From: Bryobacteraceae bacterium
GTDB lineage: Bacteria > Acidobacteriota > Terriglobia > Bryobacterales > Bryobacteraceae
NCBI GenBank assembly: GCA_025056455.1
Contig: JANWVY010000001.1
Location: forward strand, 877,757 to 941,756
Length of the DNA stretch: 64,000 bases
Reading direction: 5' to 3'
The stretch's first letter is position 1. Each line of letters opens with the position of its first letter. Below, piece by piece: positions 33,410 to 42,336 of this stretch. The notes below the pieces were generated by a model, which was not told the DNA's origin, made no database searches, and saw only the letters and a list, made by a program, of their open reading frames with translations. A program made the translations under genes and the position numbers.

Positions 33410-35210
33410 AGGCGAGACCGCCACGCAGAGCCCGCGGTGTGTGCACCAGCTGAACGCGCCGCCCGTTGCCGAGCGTGACAGGCTGGTATCCTTGGGCCAA
33501 AATATTACGGATGTCAGCAGTCAGTTCAATTTTTCCTGGCATTCCGCTCACGCTCGGCAGAGGCTGGCGCACCTGAAAATTCCAGCCCTGTGAGAGATTC
33601 AAGCTTTGGGTCATGTAAAAATGCCCAGGCGTGAGCGAGCGGCCGTTCATAAAGTGATAGTGGGAGGAAATTTTTGTGCCCGAGGCGGGCAAGACGGCCG
33701 CCAGACGGACAATCGCCGAGTGCCTTTGCCGGGTGTGCAGTACATTCCGCAATTCGGAGGCATCGTTCGAGTTGAGTTGATCGCGGGACGCCTCCAAAAC
33801 ACCGCTATTGGCATAGGCCAACGTGAAGCTCCATTTGTCGGACAACTCCTGTTCAAAGGCGGCCATGAATCCCAAGGTTTTGTAACGCCCGCCATTGAAA
33901 ATCGAAGCCGTGGAGAATAAATCGGGCAACAGATTCGATCCTTGCAGTGCGCCGTCGGCTGACGTGGCGAGCAGGGCGGCGTTGTTTACCGATTCATGGT
34001 AAGCCGCAGCCATGATTTTCTTCCCGTCCAGCTTTTTGGAATAAGACAGTTCAAAATTCACGGCCCGCTGGATGCGGGTGTCGCCGTCCCGTAAGGAGAC
34101 TCTGGGGAAGGAGGCCCAAGAAGAAGCGTCGGTGAGATTACTCGACTCGTCGCCGTTGGCTTTGCGATAGAGTTCAGAAGCAGGAAGGCCCGAGCTGTAG
34201 CCAAGTTCGAACGTGCCCCAGCGCTCGAGGCGATGCTGGAGCCGGGCGAAGGGGGAAACGTAATTTAAACGTTCAAGAAAGGAAACCGACTCTAGCGTAC
34301 TGCCATAGGTCAACAGAGTTTTGTCGCCCAGCTGGAGCCGGTCGGAAATGCCGACCGAGAGGGTGCGTAAAACGGGGGCGGCGCCACTTTGACCCGTCAA
34401 AAGGCCGACCCCAGCTCGACCGCTCAAGGAAATCTGCCGCAGGGTAATCGCCAGCTCCGGGCTGCGCGAATCGCCCTGTGAGCGGCTAAATGCCGTCCGG
34501 AAGCCGGTGGAAGGAACTCCCGTCTGGGCTCCATAGCCTACGTTCCCGCTCACCTCTAAGTGGTTCGTTCCGAGGAAAGAAGTGGCGAGGGCGAAGGCCG
34601 TACCGAGGTCGGGCTGGCTGCCGAGGTTCGGCATAACGGCAGCGTCACCTCCGGAGAGCAGGACGGCCCCCCTGGTTTGAGAAAACTTGCCCCTACCGGA
34701 CTTGGCCCAGGTCCAAAGATCCTCTTTGCCGCTGGCGCCTAAAATCCTTAAGATCGGCCGTGTTGCTAACGAGCCCCGCAACGTCCACTTCCAATCGTCG
34801 CTCATCATCGCTTTGTCGATGGGAAGAGAATAGACCAACTCAATCGAGCTGATCATGGCCGCCACTTGAATTGAGAGGATTTGGCGAATCCCTGGCTGGA
34901 CAGCGATATTCGAGCGGACGGCGGGAAGAAAGCTAGCCAAAGTCACCCGCACCGTGTACATGTCCGCGGGGAGGGAGTCAAACTGGAAGGTGCCTTGATC
35001 TGAGGTCAGCGTTTTGGCCACTTGGCGCTCAAGCCGATTGAACAATGTTACCGTGGCCCCCATCTGGGGAACACCGATGGCGTTGCGCACGACACCGGCG
35101 ATGCTGCCCGTGAGTGAGGTCTGGCCCGGAGGGGGGGCCGGGATCGCGAAGGGCGCGCTGACAAGCGCCAGGGAAGCGAGTCGGATCAGTGATGTCAGCT
35201 TAGCGGGCAT
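33399..35210 (-). CDS. Outer-membrane barrel protein with carboxypeptidase-regulatory domain but no plug
   Basis: 603 residues. A signal peptide (IRLASLALVSAPFAIPAP) is followed by a carboxypeptidase-regulatory beta-sandwich at about 33-115 (LTGSIAGVVRNAIGVPQMGA, DQGTFQFDSLPADMYTVRV). The expected TonB plug is not seen; after residue 140 the sequence passes to barrel-like strands that continue to the end (LRGGLAFIF). It resembles a shortened Oar-like receptor. It might be an outer-membrane channel, an adhesin or a degenerate receptor. The 11-base 3' overlap with a convergent gene is unusual but both frames look intact. Confidence 0.75.
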   Translation of the reverse strand: MPAKLTSLIRLASLALVSAPFAIPAPPPGQTSLTGSIAGVVRNAIGVPQMGATVTLFNRLERQVAKTLTSDQGTFQFDSLPADMYTVRVTLASFLPAVRSNIAVQPGIRQILSIQVAAMISSIELVYSLPIDKAMMSDDWKWTLRGSLATRPILRILGASGKEDLWTWAKSGRGKFSQTRGAVLLSGGDAAVMPNLGSQPDLGTAFALATSFLGTNHLEVSGNVGYGAQTGVPSTGFRTAFSRSQGDSRSPELAITLRQISLSGRAGVGLLTGQSGAAPVLRTLSVGISDRLQLGDKTLLTYGSTLESVSFLERLNYVSPFARLQHRLERWGTFELGYSSGLPASELYRKANGDESSNLTDASSWASFPRVSLRDGDTRIQRAVNFELSYSKKLDGKKIMAAAYHESVNNAALLATSADGALQGSNLLPDLFSTASIFNGGRYKTLGFMAAFEQELSDKWSFTLAYANSGVLEASRDQLNSNDASELRNVLHTRQRHSAIVRLAAVLPASGTKISSHYHFMNGRSLTPGHFYMTQSLNLSQGWNFQVRQPLPSVSGMPGKIELTADIRNILAQGYQPVTLGNGRRVQLVHTPRALRGGLAFIF

Positions 35211-35266
35211 TCGCTTGGAAGCCTCAATTCTTACACCGGCAGGGCAGAAGCGCGTGCCGGGCTAGT

Positions 35267-36937
35267 TTAAACCACCGTGAAGGTGGCGGAGGGCGTCAGC
35301 GTTTGGTTGCCCACCTTGTCCTGAACCTTCATTCGCAACAAATACTGTCCGGGCTCCATGTTCTGAAGCGGAAGAATCTTTTCAATCGTAACCTGTTGTG
35401 CTGAGGCCCCGTCGATTTTCTCAATCTCCTCGGTGAAATCGAAGATCTTCTCATTGGTGCCTTGTTTGATTACTTCGTATTCGATCGTTCCGCTCGGCTT
35501 GCGCGTCTTTTCGTCCGTCGCAAAGTTGTAGAGCTGGAGATAGATCCCCATTTTTTCGTCACGCCGGAAGGTTTCCCCGACGCGCGGCCTCACCTTCGAC
35601 GTACCAATGACGAACTGTCCAGTCCCAATGGACCGCGTGGGCACCTTTTCGATGAGATCAGCCAAGACCAGCGAACTCGACCCTAGCTTCTCTTCGTCAT
35701 AGCGCGGAACATGCAACGCCATCTCATAGTTGTTCATGTTCCCGCCCGTGACGTCTTTGACCACCAAGTTCAGGCGGTAAGTTCCAGGAGCCAGGGGCAC
35801 CGATTTTTGATACACCGAAGCACCCTTCATGGCCTGGGCAAGCAGCTCCGTGGGGGTCTCCACGGTCACGACATCTTCAAAAACGTTCACCACCCGGCGG
35901 GCCATGGAAGTGATACGAGCATAGATATTGACCACCGCCCGTGACACGCCATCCTTTTGCTGGAATTGCAAGTCTTTCTTTTCGAGCTGAACAGTGAGGT
36001 TGGTGAGGATGGTGGAATTGGTCAGCCGCATAAAGTCCGCCCGTACCTTCAAGGGCAGGAGGTTGTAGCGGATGGTAGAGGTTACAGCGGCTTCTAAATC
36101 CTTGAATTTGATGGAGGGCGGCTTCTGAAGGTTGGCAAACTGCTGCAATCGCTCAAACTGGTTCATGCGTTGCGGCAGAGGCTGAGTGCCGGTGCCAAGT
36201 CGGGTACCGTCGGTACGGCTAAAGCGGTCCGCCTTCGAGGCTAAGCCCATCTGCTCCATTAGAGTTAAACCGGCGTTTGGCACCATCATCAAGGCATCCT
36301 TCTCCGATGGGTCCATGGTCATGCGGTATTCGCCGGTCATGGTGGTGTCCACAAACTCAATGATCACATCCGAGCCGATCCCCTCAATCCAGCGATAGCG
36401 CCATTTCTCAAACGGGAACGTTGAAGTGGTGCCACCACCTTCCTCAAAAGGACGCTCATAGGTGCCGCCTGAGGGGTGGGACTCGATCTCATCCGGGGGC
36501 CCGAAGGCAATATAAATTCTGCCACGGTCCGTCTTCCAGCCGGGAATGCCTGAAGCAAAGCGCTCGTTCGCGTAGGCGATCCGGCGATAGTGTTCTTCCT
36601 TAAACTCATTCTCTTGGGTATCCGGCGTGGGGTCCCGGCGGAGCCAGAATTGTTCAATGAACTGCTCGCGCTCCTCGTCCGTATTCAAGCGCTTGAAAGC
36701 GGCGCGTTCTTCGTCCGTAATGATGTAGGCGACATCCTCGTTCAGCCACTTGCGGTAAGGGGTTTCGAGCTCCTTGCGAAGCTTCTCTTCCCGCTTTTTC
36801 CGTTCCTTTTCACTGAGTGGTTTAGCAACCGTTTCCCGATTCTCCGCCGTCGCCGTAGCTCGGTTTTTTTGAGCGAAAGAAGGAAACGGCAGCAGGGAGA
36901 TGAACGACGTTAAGGCGATCAGCAGCTTCGCTTTCAT
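35267..36937 (-). CDS. GWxTD-domain exported protein
   Basis: 556 residues from the ATG at 36937, preceded by AGGGAA. The frame extends 64 residues upstream without a better start. A signal peptide (LLIALTSFISLLPFPSFAQ) leads into a Lys/Glu-rich stretch, then the GWxTD region: FIEQFWLRRDPTPDTQENEFKEEHYRR split here as seen at about 135-160, and GWKTDRGRIYIAFGPPDEI at about 170, the signature of the family. The C-terminal half has beta-rich domains with extensional strands (QYLLRMKVQDKVGNQTLTPS). The family is widespread in Acidobacteria and Bacteroidetes-like phyla; the function is not established. Confidence 0.88.
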   Translation of the reverse strand: MKAKLLIALTSFISLLPFPSFAQKNRATATAENRETVAKPLSEKERKKREEKLRKELETPYRKWLNEDVAYIITDEERAAFKRLNTDEEREQFIEQFWLRRDPTPDTQENEFKEEHYRRIAYANERFASGIPGWKTDRGRIYIAFGPPDEIESHPSGGTYERPFEEGGGTTSTFPFEKWRYRWIEGIGSDVIIEFVDTTMTGEYRMTMDPSEKDALMMVPNAGLTLMEQMGLASKADRFSRTDGTRLGTGTQPLPQRMNQFERLQQFANLQKPPSIKFKDLEAAVTSTIRYNLLPLKVRADFMRLTNSTILTNLTVQLEKKDLQFQQKDGVSRAVVNIYARITSMARRVVNVFEDVVTVETPTELLAQAMKGASVYQKSVPLAPGTYRLNLVVKDVTGGNMNNYEMALHVPRYDEEKLGSSSLVLADLIEKVPTRSIGTGQFVIGTSKVRPRVGETFRRDEKMGIYLQLYNFATDEKTRKPSGTIEYEVIKQGTNEKIFDFTEEIEKIDGASAQQVTIEKILPLQNMEPGQYLLRMKVQDKVGNQTLTPSATFTVV

Positions 36938-37138
36938 ATGCTTCCCTACGGACGGCTTTAAACTACTCTTGATTCTAGAACCCGCACCCGAGGGCGTCAA
37001 GCACACCCTCAGACGAATCGTTGCATCCTGCGGGCAGCCACTAGACCTTTTCCTGGCATATGTGTAGATGCTGCCGATGGCGGTTTCGTTGCAAGGTGAA
37101 GTCCGGCTTTCGATCGGTGAACTCCACACTGCCCACCC

Positions 37139-37528
37139 CTATTCTTCGTCGCAAAAAAGGCGAGCCCAGTTCGTCCGGTAGGACTCCGTGCGGTCCTCCC
37201 CCTGAACCATCACGCGGCACTGGTAGCTCTCGATCAGTGGTAGGAGAAACCCCTGCATCTTGGCGAGAACGGCCTCGGTGGTCATTTGGTGGACGTGAAT
37301 CCGAGCCTCGTGCACCACAACCACACCTAGTAGTTCATAGGAAACTGGTTCGCCCTGGGAGAGAAGCTCGCCGAGCTGGCGCCTGGCTTCCACGTTGGCA
37401 CAAAACAAGAACTCGCGTTGTGCCCCCTCCTGCACGTAGACCTCGGGGATGGCGGAGAGTGCATTCTCAATGGAGCGGACATTGAAACGGGGTGGGTGAG
37501 TGGGAACCAGTTCGTATCGAAATTCCAT
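37139..37528 (-). CDS. Hypothetical protein
   Basis: 129 residues from the ATG at 37528 (a TTG 18 bases upstream is possible). It is a small soluble alpha/beta protein beginning MEFRYELVPTHPPRFNVRSI with no signal or membrane segment. I do not recognise the family. It sits between the GWxTD gene and tRNA-Leu on the same strand. Confidence 0.6.
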   Translation of the reverse strand: MEFRYELVPTHPPRFNVRSIENALSAIPEVYVQEGAQREFLFCANVEARRQLGELLSQGEPVSYELLGVVVVHEARIHVHQMTTEAVLAKMQGFLLPLIESYQCRVMVQGEDRTESYRTNWARLFCDEE

Positions 37529-37592
37529 CGCGGAACCCGAAATCAACGGGGGCCAGATGAGTCAACAAAGCCGGGAAGCCTGACCGTGCGGT

Positions 37593-37681
37593 TGGTGCTG
37601 GAGGTGGGGGTCGAACCCACATGCCCAGTGAAGGGCGCGGGATTTTGAGTCCCGTGCGTCTGCCAGTTCCGCCACTCCAGC
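37593..37681 (-). tRNA. tRNA-Leu (anticodon CAA)
   Basis: The minus-strand sequence folds as a class II tRNA of 89 bases including an encoded CCA. The acceptor stem pairs GCTGGAG with CTCCAGC, the anticodon loop is CTCAAAA with anticodon CAA, there is a long variable arm typical of Leu and the T-loop is GGTTCGACCCC. It decodes UUG. The 3' CCA is genomic (complement of TGG at 37593-37595). Confidence 0.95.
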
Positions 37682-37823
37682 AGGAACTCTTCTTGAGTAT
37701 ACCAGTCTGGCCTTTTCGCGAAGCGCCCCGATGCAAGGATTTTCGGCGCTTCTGTCAAAACCAGCGGGAGCGTCGATCGGGCCGGGGTGGGGGGCTGGCG
37801 GGCTAGGTTCGCCCCGCTCCCCC

Positions 37824-39683
37824 TCATCGCCAGCTTTCATCAAAGAAGCCGGCAGCGCGAAGCTCGCCAGTCGACTCCAAGACCGCCCAGTCGCCAAGCC
37901 GCGGATATAACAACGCGTTGGTGCCCTGAAAATCCTTCGCGCCAAAGGTGTGGCCGGAGTTGATCACCACATACTTCTTGGGATTGAGAGGGTTGGGATA
38001 GATGGCCACCAGCAGCAGGTGCTCGCCCTTCCACTCGCGATGGCCAACCCGCACCCGCCGGGTATCCCAACGCAGTGGCGTTTGGGGAAGAACCCGGGAA
38101 ATGAGCCGGTTGCTGGTCGGGTCGCCAAAAAGAACCAGATGGTGGTTGGCGATATCCTCCGGCGTAAGCTCGCGGTCGTTTTTCAGGCGGATATCGGCGC
38201 GTAGATATTTGTCATATTCTTGACGGAAACGCTCCAAGCGCTCCAGGGCAGCGCGGTGAACCACTTCGTCGCCCGGCCGGCCGGTAGGGCGCACACACAA
38301 AAAACTCTCGCCGAAGGCGTCGTCGATGGGCCCTTGCAAACCGTGGCGCTTGCGGAATCCTTTGGTTGGGCGCGCCGCCACCCACCCGCCAGAGAGCTTT
38401 TCCAATTCGCGGACTTGAGTCAGCACTTGGCCCTCGATCTCCACGTCCGAGGGTTCCTCCAAACGGATGCGGCGCACGCCATGGGCCTCGATCAAGACCC
38501 TACGGCCTTGGCGCCGGGCGTCGATTTCCGCTCTTTCGTAATGTTTTTCGAGTTCTTCGAGATGAACCCAGAAACAGCGGTTGTAGCGCGTGGTGTAGGT
38601 CACAAAACGCACGCGGTCTGGCGGCTGTGTCCGCTGAAGGAGAGCCTGCGCCAGAAACGCTTCGGAAAGCTTCTTGCTCTCCGGAGCGAAGCGATGGCCT
38701 ACAGCCGGACCCGTGAGGAACAACGGCCGCAAATCGCTGGGCTCTAGCCTTTCCCGGCCAAGCTGCTCTGCGATGAGCTTCGCGGCCCGCAGCTGGGGAT
38801 CGTCGACGCTGCCGTAGCCAACCGCGGGCACCATGACCGCATTCCGGGCATAAAGATAAGCGTCGTAGATGCGCCATGCCAGGATTTCATGCTGCGGGGC
38901 CTGGGCAATCCGGGCATGTCCTTGGGTGTCCGTGAAGCCTGCTCCGGCCTCGATTGCCGCCCACTGATCCGGATGGTGCAGTCCGAGATGCCAGGCGCCC
39001 GCCCCGCCCATGGAGAAGCCCCGCAAGACGATCCGGCGTGAATCCACAGCGTAGTTGGTTTGAGCCGCTGCGAGTGCTTCAAACACATCGGTTTCACCCG
39101 CCCAGCGATAGGCGTTATTGGTACGCCCAAAAACGTGGAGTTCGAGCCGGTCCCCGGCGACCGCGGCGGGCTTGCCCCACTCCGCCTCAGCCAGAAAAAG
39201 AACCTCATTTAGCCTTGCGTTGCGTCCATGCAAGACTACGTCGAGCCGCATGGGCGTCTTTGCGTCATAGCTCTCCGGAAGGATCATCACGTAGGGTTGT
39301 ACGCTGTCATCGACGCGCGATCGATAAGCGCGCGCCACCCGTCCCCTGCGTCCAGGCCAGGAGGGCTTACCCTCGCCGAGCTCAGAGGCCCGCTGCAGGC
39401 CCACATCCAGCAGCTTCAGCGCATCTTCGTAGTAGTTTTCTGCGTAGAATTCTTCCGGGTGGCGGAGAATCCATTCGACGGCTTTGTGATAAACGCGCAC
39501 GTCAGCCAAAAGGGCTGAGGGCGAAGACCGTTCCAGCGCGCGGATCTTGTCACCGAGCACCCCGAGTTTGGCTCGCAAGGCCACCAGTTGCTCGGGCGTT
39601 GGTGTGTAGGGGAGAGGATGCGGGGCAGGCGCCTGGCTCCAGAGCACAGGGCCAAGGAGAACGGAAACCAGCAAACAAGACAT
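37824..39683 (-). CDS. Exported alpha/beta-hydrolase (prolyl-oligopeptidase/esterase-like)
   Basis: 619 residues with a signal peptide (CLLVSVLLGPVLWSQAP). The hydrolase domain runs from about 130 to 330; it has an oxyanion-hole segment LDVVLHGRN (about 148-155), the nucleophile elbow RGFSMGGAGAWH (Ser224), and the candidate catalytic His in PAVGHRFAPESKK. The C-terminal 250 residues form a beta-rich domain (FLCVRPTGRPGDEV, HLLLVAIYPNPLNPKKYVVINSG). It is probably a periplasmic or secreted esterase or peptidase. A feruloyl-esterase-like role on plant polymers is possible but not shown. Confidence 0.8.
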   Translation of the reverse strand: MSCLLVSVLLGPVLWSQAPAPHPLPYTPTPEQLVALRAKLGVLGDKIRALERSSPSALLADVRVYHKAVEWILRHPEEFYAENYYEDALKLLDVGLQRASELGEGKPSWPGRRGRVARAYRSRVDDSVQPYVMILPESYDAKTPMRLDVVLHGRNARLNEVLFLAEAEWGKPAAVAGDRLELHVFGRTNNAYRWAGETDVFEALAAAQTNYAVDSRRIVLRGFSMGGAGAWHLGLHHPDQWAAIEAGAGFTDTQGHARIAQAPQHEILAWRIYDAYLYARNAVMVPAVGYGSVDDPQLRAAKLIAEQLGRERLEPSDLRPLFLTGPAVGHRFAPESKKLSEAFLAQALLQRTQPPDRVRFVTYTTRYNRCFWVHLEELEKHYERAEIDARRQGRRVLIEAHGVRRIRLEEPSDVEIEGQVLTQVRELEKLSGGWVAARPTKGFRKRHGLQGPIDDAFGESFLCVRPTGRPGDEVVHRAALERLERFRQEYDKYLRADIRLKNDRELTPEDIANHHLVLFGDPTSNRLISRVLPQTPLRWDTRRVRVGHREWKGEHLLLVAIYPNPLNPKKYVVINSGHTFGAKDFQGTNALLYPRLGDWAVLESTGELRAAGFFDESWR

Positions 39684-39716
39684 GTTGGGCCGGGCTTTCC
39701 AAGGATGGTGCGGAAT

Positions 39717-40787
39717 TTAGCCGTGCCGGATCACAAGCACATCCCCATCCTTGACAATGTAGTCCTTGCCTTCGAGCCGCAGCAAGCCTTTTTCCCGCGC
39801 ACCCGCATAGCCCCCCAGCTCAATGAGCGATTTCCAATTCACCACCTCAGCACGAATAAATTTCTTTTCGAAGTCGCTGTGGATGGCACCGGCAGCCTTG
39901 ACGGCGGTGGAGTTCATGGGAATCGTCCAGGCACGGACTTCAGTTTCTCCTGCGGTCAGAAAACTCATCAAACCAAGCAAGGCGTAGGTCGCGGTGATCA
40001 AGCGGTGGAGCCCTGGCTCCTGGAGCCCGTAGCTGGCCATGAGTTCAGCCGCTTCCTGTGGGGGCAACTCCGCGAGCTCGGCTTCGATCTTTCCGCAAAT
40101 CGCCGTGAGGTGGGTTCTCGGCCGGGCGCCGAGCTTCTCTCTGTATTGCTGTTCTACCTCGTGCAGAGTCGCAGCATGTTCCTCACCCAGATTCAGCACG
40201 TAAAGCATAGGCTTAAGGGAGAGAAACTGAAAGCCGCGAATGCGTTTTTCTTCTTCTTCGTTCAGGACCAACTCGCGCAAGGGGGTGTTCGATTCGAGCG
40301 TTTGCTTGCAGCGCGTCAAGAGCTCATGCTCGTGATCAAGCTCCGGATTCTTGATTTTCTTCCGGTCCTTTTCCAGCCGTTCGAGCCTCTTTTCCACCAC
40401 TGCCAAATCGCTCAAGATTAACTCCGTGTCGACATCGTCCCGGTCGCGGACTGGATCCACGGTTTCCTTTTCGTGCGGCACTGTGGGATCTTCAAACACT
40501 CGCAACACGTGCGCCAGAGCGTCGACAACGCGTAAGCTGGCCAGATAGGAGGGCTCACGCAGCGCTTCTTTCGAAATCGCCGGAAAGTCGACATACTCCA
40601 CTACGGCGTGCGTTACTTTGGGAGGCCGGAAGAGCTTGGCAAGTTCGTCCAGGCGCGTGTCGGGCACCTTGGCCACGCCGACACGTGTTTCAAGCGAACC
40701 TAGCCGTGTCGCTTCCTGAACGCCAGTGAGAATTGTAAAAAGCGACGTTTTGCCCGTCATGGGCAGACCAATAATTGCGGTTCTCAT
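39717..40787 (-). CDS. YchF/Obg-family GTPase-like ATPase, divergent
   Basis: 356 residues, near the usual YchF length. The P-loop is GLPMTGKTSLF, the nucleotide base motif NLGE (N-x-x-E, ATP-type of YchF) is kept, and the C-terminal TGS-like domain is well conserved (TAGETEVRAWTIPMNSTAVK, GAIHSDFEKKFIRAEVVNW, GKDYIVKDGDV). In place of the canonical DIAGLVKGASKGEGLGN switch region the sequence has DFPAISKEALREPSYL, so the DxxG glycine is lost and the loop is shorter. YchF interacts with ribosomes and stress control. It may still bind nucleotide, but hydrolysis is uncertain. Confidence 0.85.
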   Translation of the reverse strand: MRTAIIGLPMTGKTSLFTILTGVQEATRLGSLETRVGVAKVPDTRLDELAKLFRPPKVTHAVVEYVDFPAISKEALREPSYLASLRVVDALAHVLRVFEDPTVPHEKETVDPVRDRDDVDTELILSDLAVVEKRLERLEKDRKKIKNPELDHEHELLTRCKQTLESNTPLRELVLNEEEEKRIRGFQFLSLKPMLYVLNLGEEHAATLHEVEQQYREKLGARPRTHLTAICGKIEAELAELPPQEAAELMASYGLQEPGLHRLITATYALLGLMSFLTAGETEVRAWTIPMNSTAVKAAGAIHSDFEKKFIRAEVVNWKSLIELGGYAGAREKGLLRLEGKDYIVKDGDVLVIRHG

Positions 40788-40803
40788 TGTGATGACTGGT
40801 TGT

Positions 40804-41787
40804 TTATAGGGGAACTTCCACCAACGTTAAGATTTCTTGCAAGATCCGGTCGGCAAGATCGTGCGAGCGCTGCAAGGGAGCAACCCGATGATGGAGCACC
40901 AGGCGGTGTGCAAAGACCGGCAGCACAAGCCGTTTGACGTCATCGGGAATGGCATATTCGCGGCCTTCGATAAGAGCCAAAGCTTGCGTTGCCCGGTAAA
41001 GAGCCTTCGCGCCGCGCGGGCTGACGCCGAGCGAAAGCGAGTCATGGTGTCGAGTTTTGCCCACGATGGCCAGCATGTAATCCACGAGCGCCTCGTCGAC
41101 GCGCACCTTCGGCACGTAGGATTGAAGCTGAACGAGCTCGTCGGGGTTCAACACCGGGCGTACGTCGCCTTGGGGACGAACGCCGTCTTGGAGAATCTCG
41201 CGCTCAGAGGCCTGATCGGGATATCCCATGCGTAGTCTCATCAGAAAGCGGTCCAGTTGCGATTCAGGCAAGGGATAGGTGCCATGATGTTCAACTGGAT
41301 TCTGCGTGGCGACGACCATGAAGGGTTCTTCCAGAGGATAAGAGCGGCCGTCAATCGTGACCTGGCGCTCGTTCATCGCCTCGAGGAGCGCCGACTGCGT
41401 TTTGGGGGTTGCGCGGTTGATCTCGTCGCCAAGCAAGAAATTCGTGAAGATGGGTCCAGGCTTAAACTCAAACTGGGCTGTTTGCGCGTTATACACGGTG
41501 ACGCCGAGTACGTCGCTCGGCAGCATGTCCGAGGTGAATTGGAGGCGGTGGAACGAGCACCGCACCGAGCGAGCCAAGGCTTGTGCCAGCGTCGTCTTGC
41601 CAACGCCGGGTACGTCCTCAATCAAGAGGTGACCCTTCGCCAGCAGGCATACCAGGCTCAAACGCACCACTTCTGGCTTGCCCCGAATTGCCATCCCGAG
41701 GGTTTCCTCAAGCTCCGCCACTCGCGAAGAAACCCAAGACAAGGAAATCCCGGCCGGCGGGGCAGTCACAATTTCCCGCTGGCTCAT
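40804..41787 (-). CDS. MoxR-type AAA+ ATPase
   Basis: 327 residues from the ATG at 41787. Walker A is EDVPGVGKTTLAQALARS, Walker B LLGDEINRATPKTQSALLEAM, sensor 1 VVATQNP, and the arginine finger/sensor 2 region is SPRGAKALYRATQALALIEGR. MoxR ATPases act as chaperones for assembly or activation of protein complexes, often with VWFA-domain partners. The usual DUF58/VWA partner genes are not next to it here. Confidence 0.92.
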   Translation of the reverse strand: MSQREIVTAPPAGISLSWVSSRVAELEETLGMAIRGKPEVVRLSLVCLLAKGHLLIEDVPGVGKTTLAQALARSVRCSFHRLQFTSDMLPSDVLGVTVYNAQTAQFEFKPGPIFTNFLLGDEINRATPKTQSALLEAMNERQVTIDGRSYPLEEPFMVVATQNPVEHHGTYPLPESQLDRFLMRLRMGYPDQASEREILQDGVRPQGDVRPVLNPDELVQLQSYVPKVRVDEALVDYMLAIVGKTRHHDSLSLGVSPRGAKALYRATQALALIEGREYAIPDDVKRLVLPVFAHRLVLHHRVAPLQRSHDLADRILQEILTLVEVPL

Positions 41788-41877
41788 GACAACAGTGTAT
41801 CGAATCTGCCCGCCTCCCCCGCGCTCTAACTGGGGAAACCATCCACTGGGCCTGGCTAGTAGACTCAAGGCTGCCTT

Positions 41878-42336
41878 CTAGCACTCGCGGCTAGGGAGTG
41901 GTGTTTCGAGCAAGTTTTCATCGCCTGCAAGCAACATATAGGTGGCAAGGGCCATTCCGGTCATTCGCCCCTCGCTGTCACGAAGCTCAACGCTGCCCAC
42001 CACCAAGGTCGAACCGAGTCGCAGCAGCTTGGAGCGGGCCACCAGTTTGCCGCGCGTGACAGGCCGAAAGTAGTTGATCTTGAGCTCCACCGTGGCACAG
42101 CGCCGTCTACCGCCGAAATGGCGCATAATGGCCAAGCCGACCGCTGCGTCGGCCAGCGCGGCGCTCACGCCGCCATGTAAGCCTCCGGCCAGATTCTTCA
42201 GGTCGGGACGGAAGGGAATTTCCACCGTGACCCCATCGCGATGAACTCTGGCAATGCGCAAGCCGAGACTGTGGTTAAATGGCATGTGCCCCACAAGTTC
42301 GCGGAGTTGGTGCAGAGAAAGCGGAGTGTACGTCAT
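41878..42336 (-). CDS. PaaI-like acyl-CoA thioesterase (hotdog fold)
   Basis: 152 residues. The hotdog fold is shown by NLAGGLHGGVSAALADAAVGLAIM, with the catalytic Asp in ALADAA and the HGG motif, and TVELKINYFRPVTRGKLVA. It hydrolyses an acyl-CoA thioester; the substrate is unknown. Its ATG overlaps the era stop by four bases, so it belongs to the phoH-ybeY-corC-era operon. Confidence 0.88.
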   Translation of the reverse strand: MTYTPLSLHQLRELVGHMPFNHSLGLRIARVHRDGVTVEIPFRPDLKNLAGGLHGGVSAALADAAVGLAIMRHFGGRRRCATVELKINYFRPVTRGKLVARSKLLRLGSTLVVGSVELRDSEGRMTGMALATYMLLAGDENLLETPLPSREC

